Positions 1 to 6,342 of a stretch of DNA of 8,555 bases are shown here, piece by piece (the first letter of the stretch is position 1; each line of letters opens with the position of its first letter). Source of the DNA: Thermoplasmata archaeon (GTDB lineage: Archaea > Thermoplasmatota > Thermoplasmata > Thermoplasmatales > Thermoplasmataceae); NCBI GenBank assembly GCA_021835265.1, contig JAKBQK010000368.1:1-8555 (forward strand), given 5' to 3'. The notes beneath the pieces were generated by a model. It did no database searches, had not been told where the DNA came from, and saw only the letters and a program-made list of their open reading frames with translations. The position numbers and the translations under genes were made by a program.

Positions 1-563
1 GCGTTCAGAAAAATGGCATAAGAGGGTACAGAGGATATGGTGTGGATTGGCATTTGAATGAGTCGGAGAAACTTGTTTTGAGAACCCATACAACACCAAA
101 TACCATAAGATATCTTTCAAAATATAATGAAATTGAGGGCGGATATTTCTCAGTTGAAAAGGTATTCAGGCATGAAAGTGTGGACTGGAAACATCTTGCC
201 GAGTTCCATCAAATAGAGGGTGCTGTGCACTCAAAGGATACCTCTCTTGCCACCCTTAAATGGTTCTTAAAATATTTTTATGCGCAACTGGGATTCGAAG
301 ACATTCGTCTTGTACCATCGTATTATCCATACACTGAACCAAGTATGGATGTGATTGTAAAGATAAACGGAAAAGATGTTGAATTGGGAGGATCAGGCAT
401 ATTCCGGCCCGAGGTACTTAAGCCTCTCGGGATAAAGTATCCCGTCATGGCATGGGGTATGGGACTCGAAAGACTTGCTCTCATTTATTATGGACTTAAT
501 GACTTGAGACAGCTTTACGAAAGTGATATTGACTGGCTGAGAAATTTCAAGATCAAGATATAA
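1..563 (+). CDS. pheS: Phenylalanyl-tRNA synthetase alpha subunit, C-terminal part (5' end outside window)
   Basis: This is the catalytic core of the PheRS alpha subunit, which charges tRNA-Phe with phenylalanine in the cytoplasm as an alpha2beta2 enzyme with PheT. The frame is open from the first bases (first full codon at 3), so 186 C-terminal residues are visible; the in-frame GTG at 42 is internal. Class II motif 2 is seen as RTHTTPNTIRYLSK followed by VFRHESVDWKHLAEFHQIEG. The phenylalanine-pocket loop reads SYYPYTEPSMDV, resembling the archaeal/eukaryotic NPYTEPSMEV form rather than bacterial FPF. GSGIFRPEV and class II motif 3 (AWGMGLERLAL) complete the core. The protein ends normally 25 residues or so after motif 3. 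No pheT follows: the next gene is convergent. Identification is very secure; only the N-terminus is missing. Confidence 0.97.
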   Translation, partial: VQKNGIRGYRGYGVDWHLNESEKLVLRTHTTPNTIRYLSKYNEIEGGYFSVEKVFRHESVDWKHLAEFHQIEGAVHSKDTSLATLKWFLKYFYAQLGFEDIRLVPSYYPYTEPSMDVIVKINGKDVELGGSGIFRPEVLKPLGIKYPVMAWGMGLERLALIYYGLNDLRQLYESDIDWLRNFKIKI

Positions 564-617
564 CTTCCATAATAAGTTTCATACATCTTCGACGAAGGAG
601 ACAAACGTTATCTTCTG
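564..617. other. Convergent intergenic spacer between pheS and the minus-strand operon
   Basis: Both transcription units must end in or near these 54 bases. No stable hairpin followed by a T-run is visible on either strand. A short dyad (CTTCG-A-CGAAG, about 588-598) has too small a loop to be a credible stem. Archaeal termination often needs only a T-rich stretch, and none here is convincing, so the exact terminators are not assigned. Confidence 0.5.
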
Positions 618-1913
618 TCATATTGTGATAAAGTTTTCCCTCACATACCTCATTGCCTTTCCTTTTAATTTTTCAAGGTTTTTTGAGAATTTGAAATCTT
701 CCTTTAATACGTTTCCATTAATGATGACCGTCTGTGTATTGCCAGGATTCCCGCTGTATATTATATTATTTACTGCGTTATTTCCTGAGGTTGGAAACAT
801 GTTTGAAGCTCCCAGATCAATAAGCACAAGATCAGCAAGCATATTTTCTCCTATTGAACCAATTGAATTGTTATGAACAGCATAAGAACCATTTTGAGTT
901 GCCATTTGAAACAGTTCATCGGCATTCAGAATTGATGGATCCCATCTGGAATTCTTTAGGGAAAGCGCAGAATTTTTCATAACGCAGAACATGTCTAGTG
1001 AATTATTACTGCCGCAACTGTCTGTTCCCATGGATACGTTCACTCCCTGTGCCATCATTTCAGGAATAGGAGGTATTCCTCCAACTCCAAGTTTTTCATT
1101 ACTTACCGAATTCCATGATATGCTTACACTGTTCTTGGCAAGTGCTCTGACCTCAGAGAGGTTCAACCAAACCGTATGTGCTGCAAGAAGATTCTCATTA
1201 AGAAACCCGATGGAATCAAGTTGTTCAACAGGACGCTTTCCTCTTTCTTTCATACAATTGTTAACTTCCTCCCTTGTTTCAGCAAGATGTGTATGAATAA
1301 TGGTACCATATTTCTTGGAAATTTCATATGCCTGCAAATATGTGTCATCCGATGCAACATATATTCCCTGAACCCCAATTGATGGTATAATTAATGACGA
1401 TTTTTTTGAAAAGCTTCGTATGAAATTCTCTGCGTTTTCTATTGGTTCCCCGGTTTGTGTTGTAAATTTTTTATCGAGGGTGTTCCATGAAAGAAATCCC
1501 CTGATACCGGTATTCTCAACTGCTCTTGCAATAATATCTTCTGAATAATACAGATCCGCAAAAGAGGTTATACCAGAATCAATCATTTCACAGATGCCCA
1601 ATATGGAAGAATTGTAAATATCTTCATCAGTTCTCTGTGAATCTAGCTTGAAAGTCTTCTCAAGGAACTCAGAAAGTTTGATATCGTCCAGAAGTCCTTT
1701 GAATCTGGACATGGCGACATGGGAATGAGTGTTTATAAATCCCGGAACCAGAAGATTTTTTCTCGCGTCTATGATTTTATCTGCATCGAATGGCTCATCA
1801 GAAATTTTTTTTATGAATTCGCCTTCAATGAGCACGTTGCCCTCCACTGGTTTATTCTTTCCCTTAACCCCCAGAATAAGCGCATTATTGACTGCTAACG
1901 TCTTCCCTGCCAT
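618..1913 (-). CDS. Amidohydrolase of the MTA/SAH deaminase (N-ethylammeline chlorohydrolase-like) family
   Basis: A 431-residue cytoplasmic metal-dependent hydrolase, of normal length for the family, predicted to deaminate a nucleoside or related amino-heterocycle. Metal and catalytic residues are all visible: PGFINTHSH (H63, H65), HTHLAET (metal H209, catalytic E212), AAHTVWL (H246) and MGTDS (D298), followed by the family's SNNSLD segment. C-terminal ADLVLIDL is typical of the closing beta-domain. Substrate-side positions differ from classical MTA/SAH deaminases: GVQGIYVAS has Q182 where PHSPYxCS has histidine, and SWNSVSN has W267 where HNPxSN has histidine. The start is ATG at 1913, four bases after the upstream stop, with GGGGAG at 1924-1929; a TTG at 1931 would overlap the upstream gene. 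It is the distal gene of the operon and lacks an obvious functional link to it. Family assignment is secure; the substrate is not. Confidence 0.9.
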   Translation of the reverse strand: MAGKTLAVNNALILGVKGKNKPVEGNVLIEGEFIKKISDEPFDADKIIDARKNLLVPGFINTHSHVAMSRFKGLLDDIKLSEFLEKTFKLDSQRTDEDIYNSSILGICEMIDSGITSFADLYYSEDIIARAVENTGIRGFLSWNTLDKKFTTQTGEPIENAENFIRSFSKKSSLIIPSIGVQGIYVASDDTYLQAYEISKKYGTIIHTHLAETREEVNNCMKERGKRPVEQLDSIGFLNENLLAAHTVWLNLSEVRALAKNSVSISWNSVSNEKLGVGGIPPIPEMMAQGVNVSMGTDSCGSNNSLDMFCVMKNSALSLKNSRWDPSILNADELFQMATQNGSYAVHNNSIGSIGENMLADLVLIDLGASNMFPTSGNNAVNNIIYSGNPGNTQTVIINGNVLKEDFKFSKNLEKLKGKAMRYVRENFITI

Positions 1914-1917
1914 CTCC

Positions 1918-2766
1918 CTAAATCTCCCCAAGACTTATTTTTGTTTGTTTATTTGTTCTCCTGAGCCAAATCAGTACAGCGAGGATTGAAATGGCAATAA
2001 CCATTAATTCCTCAAAAGATCCATTAAAAAAGCCCATAACATATGATATCATTACTGTAGCAATTCCCCCATATAGAAATCCGTATGATATTCCATCCAT
2101 TTGCACCCTTTTTCTCCCTTCTGAAACAAAAAAGAAGTAGGAAATAACCCCAAAAATAGATAATATGAATGTAACATCCAGATAATTGTTAAAAACCGTG
2201 CTAACATGGAAAACTATGCTAATAAATTCATAACCATAGAAGAATAATGTATACAGGTTCAAACCAAACAATGCATTCGCATATGTAAAAGAAGTTATGA
2301 GATTTCCACCTAAAAGAGGATTTATTTGAATGGCAACAACCATATCCAAAAGGTCCGCCATACTGATAACTAAATAACTTAATATTCTCTGTAATTTTAG
2401 CGAAAAAGCACCTTCTACTATGAAAATAAATGGAAGGGAAGTAAAGAACGTAAAAGTTAGACTTTCAATATATGTTGCATTTGTTAATGGCAAACTAAAA
2501 TATTGGAGGATTAAGTAATTGTTTATCAGTATTAGATGGAGAAAACTGAAAAATATATACAAAAATGTTATCAGAAGGGTAACAGGATATACGAACCTTC
2601 CATATTTTGGAATAACGTTTTTTATAATTGGTATTGCAAATATTATGTAGTTTAAAGGTGTTAATACATACAAAGTTATGTTCGTCTGAACATAATAAAA
2701 ACAGTATATTGCAGGCGAAAGGACCAGCAAATTTGAAATTATCTGAATCAGCCTGTCCGCTTTCAT
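1918..2766 (-). CDS. Polytopic membrane protein of the MoxR-DUF58 operon, unassigned
   Basis: A 282-residue very hydrophobic protein that I do not recognise as a named family. About eight or nine membrane segments are apparent, roughly at residues 6-26, 32-49, 58-81, 100-118, 128-147, 165-188, 198-214, 228-247 and 252-268. A basic loop (EGRKRVQ, about 216-222) and a basic tail (LRRTNKQTK, 268-276) suggest those parts face the cytoplasm. There are no catalytic motifs. ATG at 2766 is chosen because it lies four bases after the DUF58 stop and has AGGGGTG (2776-2782) at nine bases; an upstream in-frame TTG at 2814 would overlap that gene by 44 bases. Its position next to MoxR and DUF58 suggests a membrane component of the same machine. 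Haloarchaeal MoxR-DUF58 loci also carry a polytopic membrane protein (DUF7519-type, from memory); homology with it is only a possibility. Confidence 0.75.
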   Translation of the reverse strand: MKADRLIQIISNLLVLSPAIYCFYYVQTNITLYVLTPLNYIIFAIPIIKNVIPKYGRFVYPVTLLITFLYIFFSFLHLILINNYLILQYFSLPLTNATYIESLTFTFFTSLPFIFIVEGAFSLKLQRILSYLVISMADLLDMVVAIQINPLLGGNLITSFTYANALFGLNLYTLFFYGYEFISIVFHVSTVFNNYLDVTFILSIFGVISYFFFVSEGRKRVQMDGISYGFLYGGIATVMISYVMGFFNGSFEELMVIAISILAVLIWLRRTNKQTKISLGEI

Positions 2767-2770
2767 ATGC

Positions 2771-4093
2771 TTATGCACCCCTATTTGCCATTCTTCCTGT
2801 TGAATAATCAGCAATCAGTTTTGGTAAAATCGTGTCTTCATTTGTTACCTGTACTCTCAAACCCAGATGATTATACGCCCTGGCGACAGTTTCCAATCTT
2901 ACTCTTTCAGAATTAAACAACGTTTCAGAGAGTTCAACTATGGCTTCATTTTCAGGCTCATTGAAGTACCCTCTTGGGTCCATGATGTAATTATATTGCT
3001 GCCTCCCTGATAGTACGTCTTTTGTTTTTAAATTTTTATCTAAAACCGCATAATTTGGAGACATCAGGGTCAAGACCATTGCATTTTTTCTCAGGTTCTT
3101 CTTAATGGATTCAGTTGCACTGGATATTGAGAAAGTCCCATCAGGTCTTATCTCCGATACTGCCTTTTCAAGCTTGTTTACAACTTTTGAAGATTTCACT
3201 GGAGGAATAAAAATATCGTGAACGCTTGAATGTAATAAGTATCCAACACCGTCACGATTTTTGAAAATAATATATGATGCGTTTATGACACTTGCCAAAA
3301 ACGTATCATATAATCGCCTGTTGATATCACCAATATTTGTTCCATTGCTATAGTCGATGAGAAATAAAACGTCAATTTGTCTTTCTTCTTCCCATTCCTT
3401 AACGTACAGGTCATCGCCATTGAGAATACCGTATTTTGTCCATGCTACATGCCTGAAATCATCTGAATCGTTATATTGCCTGACCCCAAAAAAGTTGTAA
3501 CCGGAACCAGCCTTTGCTGATCTGTGAATTCCGGTTGTAAATATAAAGTTACTTAACCTTTCGCTCCTTTGAGTGAAAGTGTCTGAGCTGGATGGACCAA
3601 CTTTCACCTCGTGAATTATTTCTGACACTGCCTGAACGAAGGAGAGTCGCATAGGATCTTCTGAATATATTTTAATGGGTCCAACCTTATATTTTCCAAT
3701 AGAATTAGGGGCAATTTCATAATGTTTTTCTATTGTTTCTCCCGGTTTGATTGTTACGAATCCAGAATAATCACCGTATAAAGAGAATACATCAGAAAGC
3801 GTGTCGAAATAATTAAAATATAACTTTGTTCTGGATTCGTTCTTAAAATAAAGATTTACACTGGTTCGATCCTTTTTCTTCATTACATCAGATTGTAACT
3901 CCCTTCGAACCTTAATAAATTTCAGGTTTTTCCCTATCCTGTTGTTAAATGATATAATATTAAGAGCAACTGAGAAAAATATAAACAAAAAGAAAACAGA
4001 TAGAAACTCAAAACCGTATACGCTATAAATAAGAGATTCAAAAATACCATAAATCGAAGCTGAAATTACTGCGTATCCGGTTTTTTTTATCAT
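2771..4093 (-). CDS. DUF58 domain protein with VWA-like C-terminal fold, membrane-anchored
   Basis: A 440-residue partner protein of the MoxR ATPase. Two N-terminal membrane spans (about 7-24 and 27-48) precede an extra beta-rich region (about 60-165). The DUF58 signature spans about 199-240: FFGVRQYNDSDDFRHVAW, then DLYVKEWEEE. This corresponds to the family pattern with R-x-Y, a (G)DD-x-R-x-(I)(D)W block and an acidic ending. The following LFLIDYSNG (243-251) is the first strand and metal-site loop of a von Willebrand A fold, which fills the rest of the protein. The usual DxSxS is DYSNG here, so the third ligand is lost. The gene starts with ATG inside the MoxR stop (ATGA, 4090-4093), the classic translational coupling of this pair. 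Family identity is firm; the role in envelope-protein assembly is inferred from better-studied MoxR/VWA pairs. Confidence 0.92.
   Translation of the reverse strand: MIKKTGYAVISASIYGIFESLIYSVYGFEFLSVFFLFIFFSVALNIISFNNRIGKNLKFIKVRRELQSDVMKKKDRTSVNLYFKNESRTKLYFNYFDTLSDVFSLYGDYSGFVTIKPGETIEKHYEIAPNSIGKYKVGPIKIYSEDPMRLSFVQAVSEIIHEVKVGPSSSDTFTQRSERLSNFIFTTGIHRSAKAGSGYNFFGVRQYNDSDDFRHVAWTKYGILNGDDLYVKEWEEERQIDVLFLIDYSNGTNIGDINRRLYDTFLASVINASYIIFKNRDGVGYLLHSSVHDIFIPPVKSSKVVNKLEKAVSEIRPDGTFSISSATESIKKNLRKNAMVLTLMSPNYAVLDKNLKTKDVLSGRQQYNYIMDPRGYFNEPENEAIVELSETLFNSERVRLETVARAYNHLGLRVQVTNEDTILPKLIADYSTGRMANRGA
2776..2782 (-). promoter_or_regulatory. Shine-Dalgarno site AGGGGTG for the polytopic membrane protein
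   Basis: AGGGGTG lies nine bases before ATG at 2766, inside the final codons of the DUF58 gene. It supports that ATG over the upstream in-frame TTG at 2814. Confidence 0.6.
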
Positions 4094-5076
4094 TTAGGTG
4101 GCTCTACCTCTGCCATTACTTCATCTATAACCTTATAAGCAGCTTCAACAGGGTTATCTGTGGCATCTACCAGAGCTTCGGGCCTTAGTATTATACGATG
4201 ATTCAGCAACTCATGTGACATATAAGACACGTCTTCAGGAATCACATATGATCTCCCGTTTATGAGGGCATTAGCCTTAGCTGCATTAAGAAACTTCATT
4301 GTTGTTCTTGGGCTTGCACCCAGATATATCTTACTGTTTTCTCTTGTAAGTCTTATAAAATCAACCATATAAGTCTGCAAATCTGTTGAAACATACACAC
4401 GATCTACCAGATCCCTCAGCTGTAAAATTTTGTCAGGGTCCAGATAACTCATAGAGCTTAGTGGTCTCAGATCTCTCCTCAACATGCTCAGTTCCTGCTC
4501 CCTCGTGGGATAAGTTAGAATATACCTGAAAAGAAATCTGTCCATTAAAGCCTCGGCGACGGGAAATGTACCTTCCTGTTCTACTGGATTTTGTGTTGCT
4601 ATGACCAGAAACGGTTTGGGTAAAGGTTTTATCTCACCCCATACTGATACCTGTTTTTCTTCCATTGTCTCAAGCAATGCTGATTGAACTTTTGCAGGTG
4701 TTCTGTTAATTTCATCTGCCAGGAGCACATTACAGAACACAGGTCCAGCTCTGAACTCCAATTTTCTGGTTTCAAGATTGAATATCATATTGCCCGTTAC
4801 ATCTGATGGTAACATATCTGGAGTGAACTGAATTCGTTTGAAAACCACGTTCAGATGTTTGGAGAATTCATTGGCAAGATAGGTTTTTGCCAACCCCGGT
4901 ACACCTTCAAGCATTATATGATTACTGCTTATCAAACTGATAAGCATAAACATTACAATTTTCTCATAACCTATGACCCTCTGACCTATCTCACTCTGCA
5001 TAGAGTATACTATATTCCTTACCTCCTGCAGAGAATCCATATTTATTTCTTCAAGCCTGTTTTCCTTTATCTCCAT
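4090..5076 (-). CDS. MoxR-type AAA+ ATPase
   Basis: A 328-residue cytoplasmic AAA+ ATPase of the MoxR family, thought to act with VWA/DUF58 proteins as a chaperone for assembling or activating complexes. Motifs in order: Walker A GVPGLAKT (58-65), Walker B LLADEIN (118-124), the ETMEEKQV helix-2-insert region, sensor 1 ATQNP (N163), DRFLFR (179-184) carrying the likely arginine finger, and sensor 2 GASPRT (253-258). Length and motif spacing are typical and all key residues are present, so it should be active. The chosen ATG at 5076 has AAAAGGG (5084-5090) seven bases upstream and overlaps the preceding gene by 26 bases. A second in-frame ATG at 5040 would remove 12 residues, avoid the overlap and leave all motifs, but it has a weak ribosome binding site. 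A TTG at 5082 sits too close to the AAAAGGG. Confidence 0.95.
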   Translation of the reverse strand: MEIKENRLEEINMDSLQEVRNIVYSMQSEIGQRVIGYEKIVMFMLISLISSNHIMLEGVPGLAKTYLANEFSKHLNVVFKRIQFTPDMLPSDVTGNMIFNLETRKLEFRAGPVFCNVLLADEINRTPAKVQSALLETMEEKQVSVWGEIKPLPKPFLVIATQNPVEQEGTFPVAEALMDRFLFRYILTYPTREQELSMLRRDLRPLSSMSYLDPDKILQLRDLVDRVYVSTDLQTYMVDFIRLTRENSKIYLGASPRTTMKFLNAAKANALINGRSYVIPEDVSYMSHELLNHRIILRPEALVDATDNPVEAAYKVIDEVMAEVEPPK

Positions 5077-5545
5077 ATGCAAACCCTTTTGTTTTTAACT
5101 TTTCTATGTATCTGTATATTTCCACTATATCCTTAAAAACTAGCTCTCTCTTTTCCTTCGCTTTTTCTGCTCTTCTCTCCGATATTGATTTTGATTTTAA
5201 ATCCAGTTTCTTGTATAACTTTAGCAATCTTTCATATTTCTTCATTACATCCTGAATTTTATCCATATCTGTTTGAATTGCATTAAAGAAATGACTAATA
5301 TCTTCATCTTCCACGTATTTCATCTCCCTGTTAAATGAACTTGCCGGAACCTTAAACTGCTCCTTACTCTGGGCCAAGGTTGGAACTGCGTCGTATCTGG
5401 CTTTCCTTTTACCTACAGACATAGCAATTGAACCGGCGATTATAACTATGATCGGTACTGCGAAAGCCAGCAATACATATGGATTTGCTTCCAGTTCTGA
5501 TAGAATAAGCGATGGGCTCAGAGCAGCAGAAGTAGGTATGCTCAA
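5051..5545 (-). CDS. Single-span membrane protein with helical cytoplasmic tail, unassigned
   Basis: A 164-residue protein I cannot assign to a named family. A short N-terminal segment (1-21) is followed by one membrane span (about 23-43) and then GKRKAR, so by the positive-inside rule the N-terminus is outside and the 120-residue tail is cytoplasmic. The tail is rich in K and E from about 85 to 150, with long helical, probably coiled-coil, stretches. The start is taken as TTG at 5545: AAGGAGGT (5556-5563) lies ten bases upstream, and the first in-frame ATG (codon 42) would cut off the membrane span. No in-frame ATG lies between the upstream stop and that codon. It lies directly before MoxR and may recruit the ATPase or the DUF4129-like protein to the membrane; this is inference from position and topology. 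Confidence 0.75.
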   Translation of the reverse strand: MSIPTSAALSPSLILSELEANPYVLLAFAVPIIVIIAGSIAMSVGKRKARYDAVPTLAQSKEQFKVPASSFNREMKYVEDEDISHFFNAIQTDMDKIQDVMKKYERLLKLYKKLDLKSKSISERRAEKAKEKRELVFKDIVEIYRYIEKLKTKGFAYGDKGKQA

Positions 5546-5553
5546 TTTCTCCT

Positions 5554-6330
5554 TTACCTCCTTCCCTGTTCATGAGATGGATAGTAGAGTTTTGCAACGT
5601 CCAGGTAATTGTACAAATCCATAAGCCTGTCGATAATATCATCATCAGTGGAATAAACTTCGTTTGAAAACTTGGCTTTTTCGTAATAGTCTACATAGAA
5701 AAATGCCAATTTTTTAAGTGCATCTATTTTATTTGATTCTGAGCCAGTGTGTGAGTTTTTCATTGCATTTTTTAATGCTGTATTATCCACATAGGCTTCG
5801 TCCGGTATATCAATTCCCGCCTCTCTAAGAATTCTAATCAAAAATTTCCTGTTGCTCTCGCCTGGCTTTTGAACAGTGTTAAAAGACCTTGCAATATCAG
5901 CTTTCGCGAGATTAAAACCCCTTACTGTGCCCTCATTCTTATCTCCATTTCCTATGAGTTTTCTTACTTCAACAATGGGTGGTATATCACCTAGAGTCTT
6001 TATTTCTACAACTGTTCTAGTTTCAGATGAACTTGAACCTTTGCCTTTGCTCCACCATGACTTTTTCTTTTTGACTGGAGGTATTTCTATTTTAGTCTGA
6101 GTCTTTTTCAGTATGTCCGTTTGTGGTGCTTTTAGACTTTCTCCCAGCTTATTATCGACTTTGACCTCTTCCGGAATTTGCTCTCCTTTTTTTAATTCTG
6201 AATTTATTGTGTCCTTGGGTTTTTTTCTCGTGGTGGCGCTGCCATCCTTAATGCTCTGTGTCTTCTTTTTGACTTCAAAGTCTATTGTGTCCGAATCTTT
6301 TTCTCCGCCGTTTTTTTCATCACTATTCAT
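5554..6330 (-). CDS. Basic low-complexity protein with DUF4129-like C-terminal domain
   Basis: A 258-residue protein without a signal peptide or membrane span, so probably cytosolic. Residues 1-105 are lysine-, glutamate- and serine-rich and look disordered, ending in KKKKSWWSKGKGSSSS (87-102). Residues about 140-250 form a compact helical domain: FNLAKADIARSF, then GESNRKFLIRILREAGI, then LAFFYVDYYEKAKFS (208-222) and an acidic helix. This order (helix, long linker with proline and acidic residues, then a YYEKAKFS-type helix) resembles DUF4129, the cytoplasmic C-terminal domain often fused to TgpA-like transglutaminases or encoded beside MoxR-DUF58 genes. The match is by eye and unverified. 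ATG at 6330 is chosen over an earlier ATG at 6372 because GGAGTGA lies just upstream and it clears the preceding stop by four bases. The N-terminal half contains an internal repeat. Confidence 0.8.
   Translation of the reverse strand: MNSDEKNGGEKDSDTIDFEVKKKTQSIKDGSATTRKKPKDTINSELKKGEQIPEEVKVDNKLGESLKAPQTDILKKTQTKIEIPPVKKKKSWWSKGKGSSSSETRTVVEIKTLGDIPPIVEVRKLIGNGDKNEGTVRGFNLAKADIARSFNTVQKPGESNRKFLIRILREAGIDIPDEAYVDNTALKNAMKNSHTGSESNKIDALKKLAFFYVDYYEKAKFSNEVYSTDDDIIDRLMDLYNYLDVAKLYYPSHEQGRR
5556..5563 (-). promoter_or_regulatory. Shine-Dalgarno site AAGGAGGT for the TTG-started membrane protein
   Basis: This near-perfect complement to the 16S rRNA 3' end overlaps the last codons and stop of the upstream gene and lies ten bases before TTG at 5545. 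It decides the start of the 164-residue gene and implies coupling to translation of the upstream DUF4129-like gene. Confidence 0.75.
6214..6291 (-). repeat. Internal protein repeat in the N-terminal half of the DUF4129-like protein
   Basis: Residues 14-26 (DTIDFEVKKKTQS) and 40-52 (DTINSELKKGEQI) align without gaps, sharing DTI, E, a hydrophobic residue, KK and Q at a 26-residue period. The encoding DNA shares GACACAATA at both copies. A weaker third match, DILKKTQ, starts at residue 72. Boundaries are approximate. Confidence 0.45.
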
Positions 6331-6334
6331 TTTT

Positions 6335-6342
6335 TCACTCCT
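6335..6342 (-). promoter_or_regulatory. Shine-Dalgarno site AGGAGTGA that fixes the start of the DUF4129-like gene
   Basis: AGGAGTGA contains the stop codon TGA of the upstream surface-protein gene and lies four bases before ATG at 6330. It matches the archaeal GGAGGTGA consensus at most positions and makes the two upstream in-frame ATGs (6372, 6357) unlikely starts. Confidence 0.75.

Noticed and set aside
588..598. Short dyad CTTCG-A-CGAAG in the convergent spacer as a terminator hairpin
   Set aside because: A one-base loop cannot form a stable stem, and no T-run follows on either strand.
625..1989. Several plus-strand open frames opposite the amidohydrolase
   Set aside because: They lie antisense to a gene with clear family motifs, have no ribosome binding sites and show no recognisable protein features.
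4079..4090. Run of eight A on the coding strand just after the DUF58 start codon as a programmed slippage site
   Set aside because: The frame continues intact into the DUF58 protein and neither shifted frame offers a plausible product; it simply encodes Ile-Lys-Lys-Thr in an AT-rich genome.
5409..5645. A 78-codon minus-strand frame across the junction of the DUF4129-like and single-span genes
   Set aside because: It overlaps two better supported genes in another frame, and its composition (many C, W, I, T) looks like out-of-frame translation.
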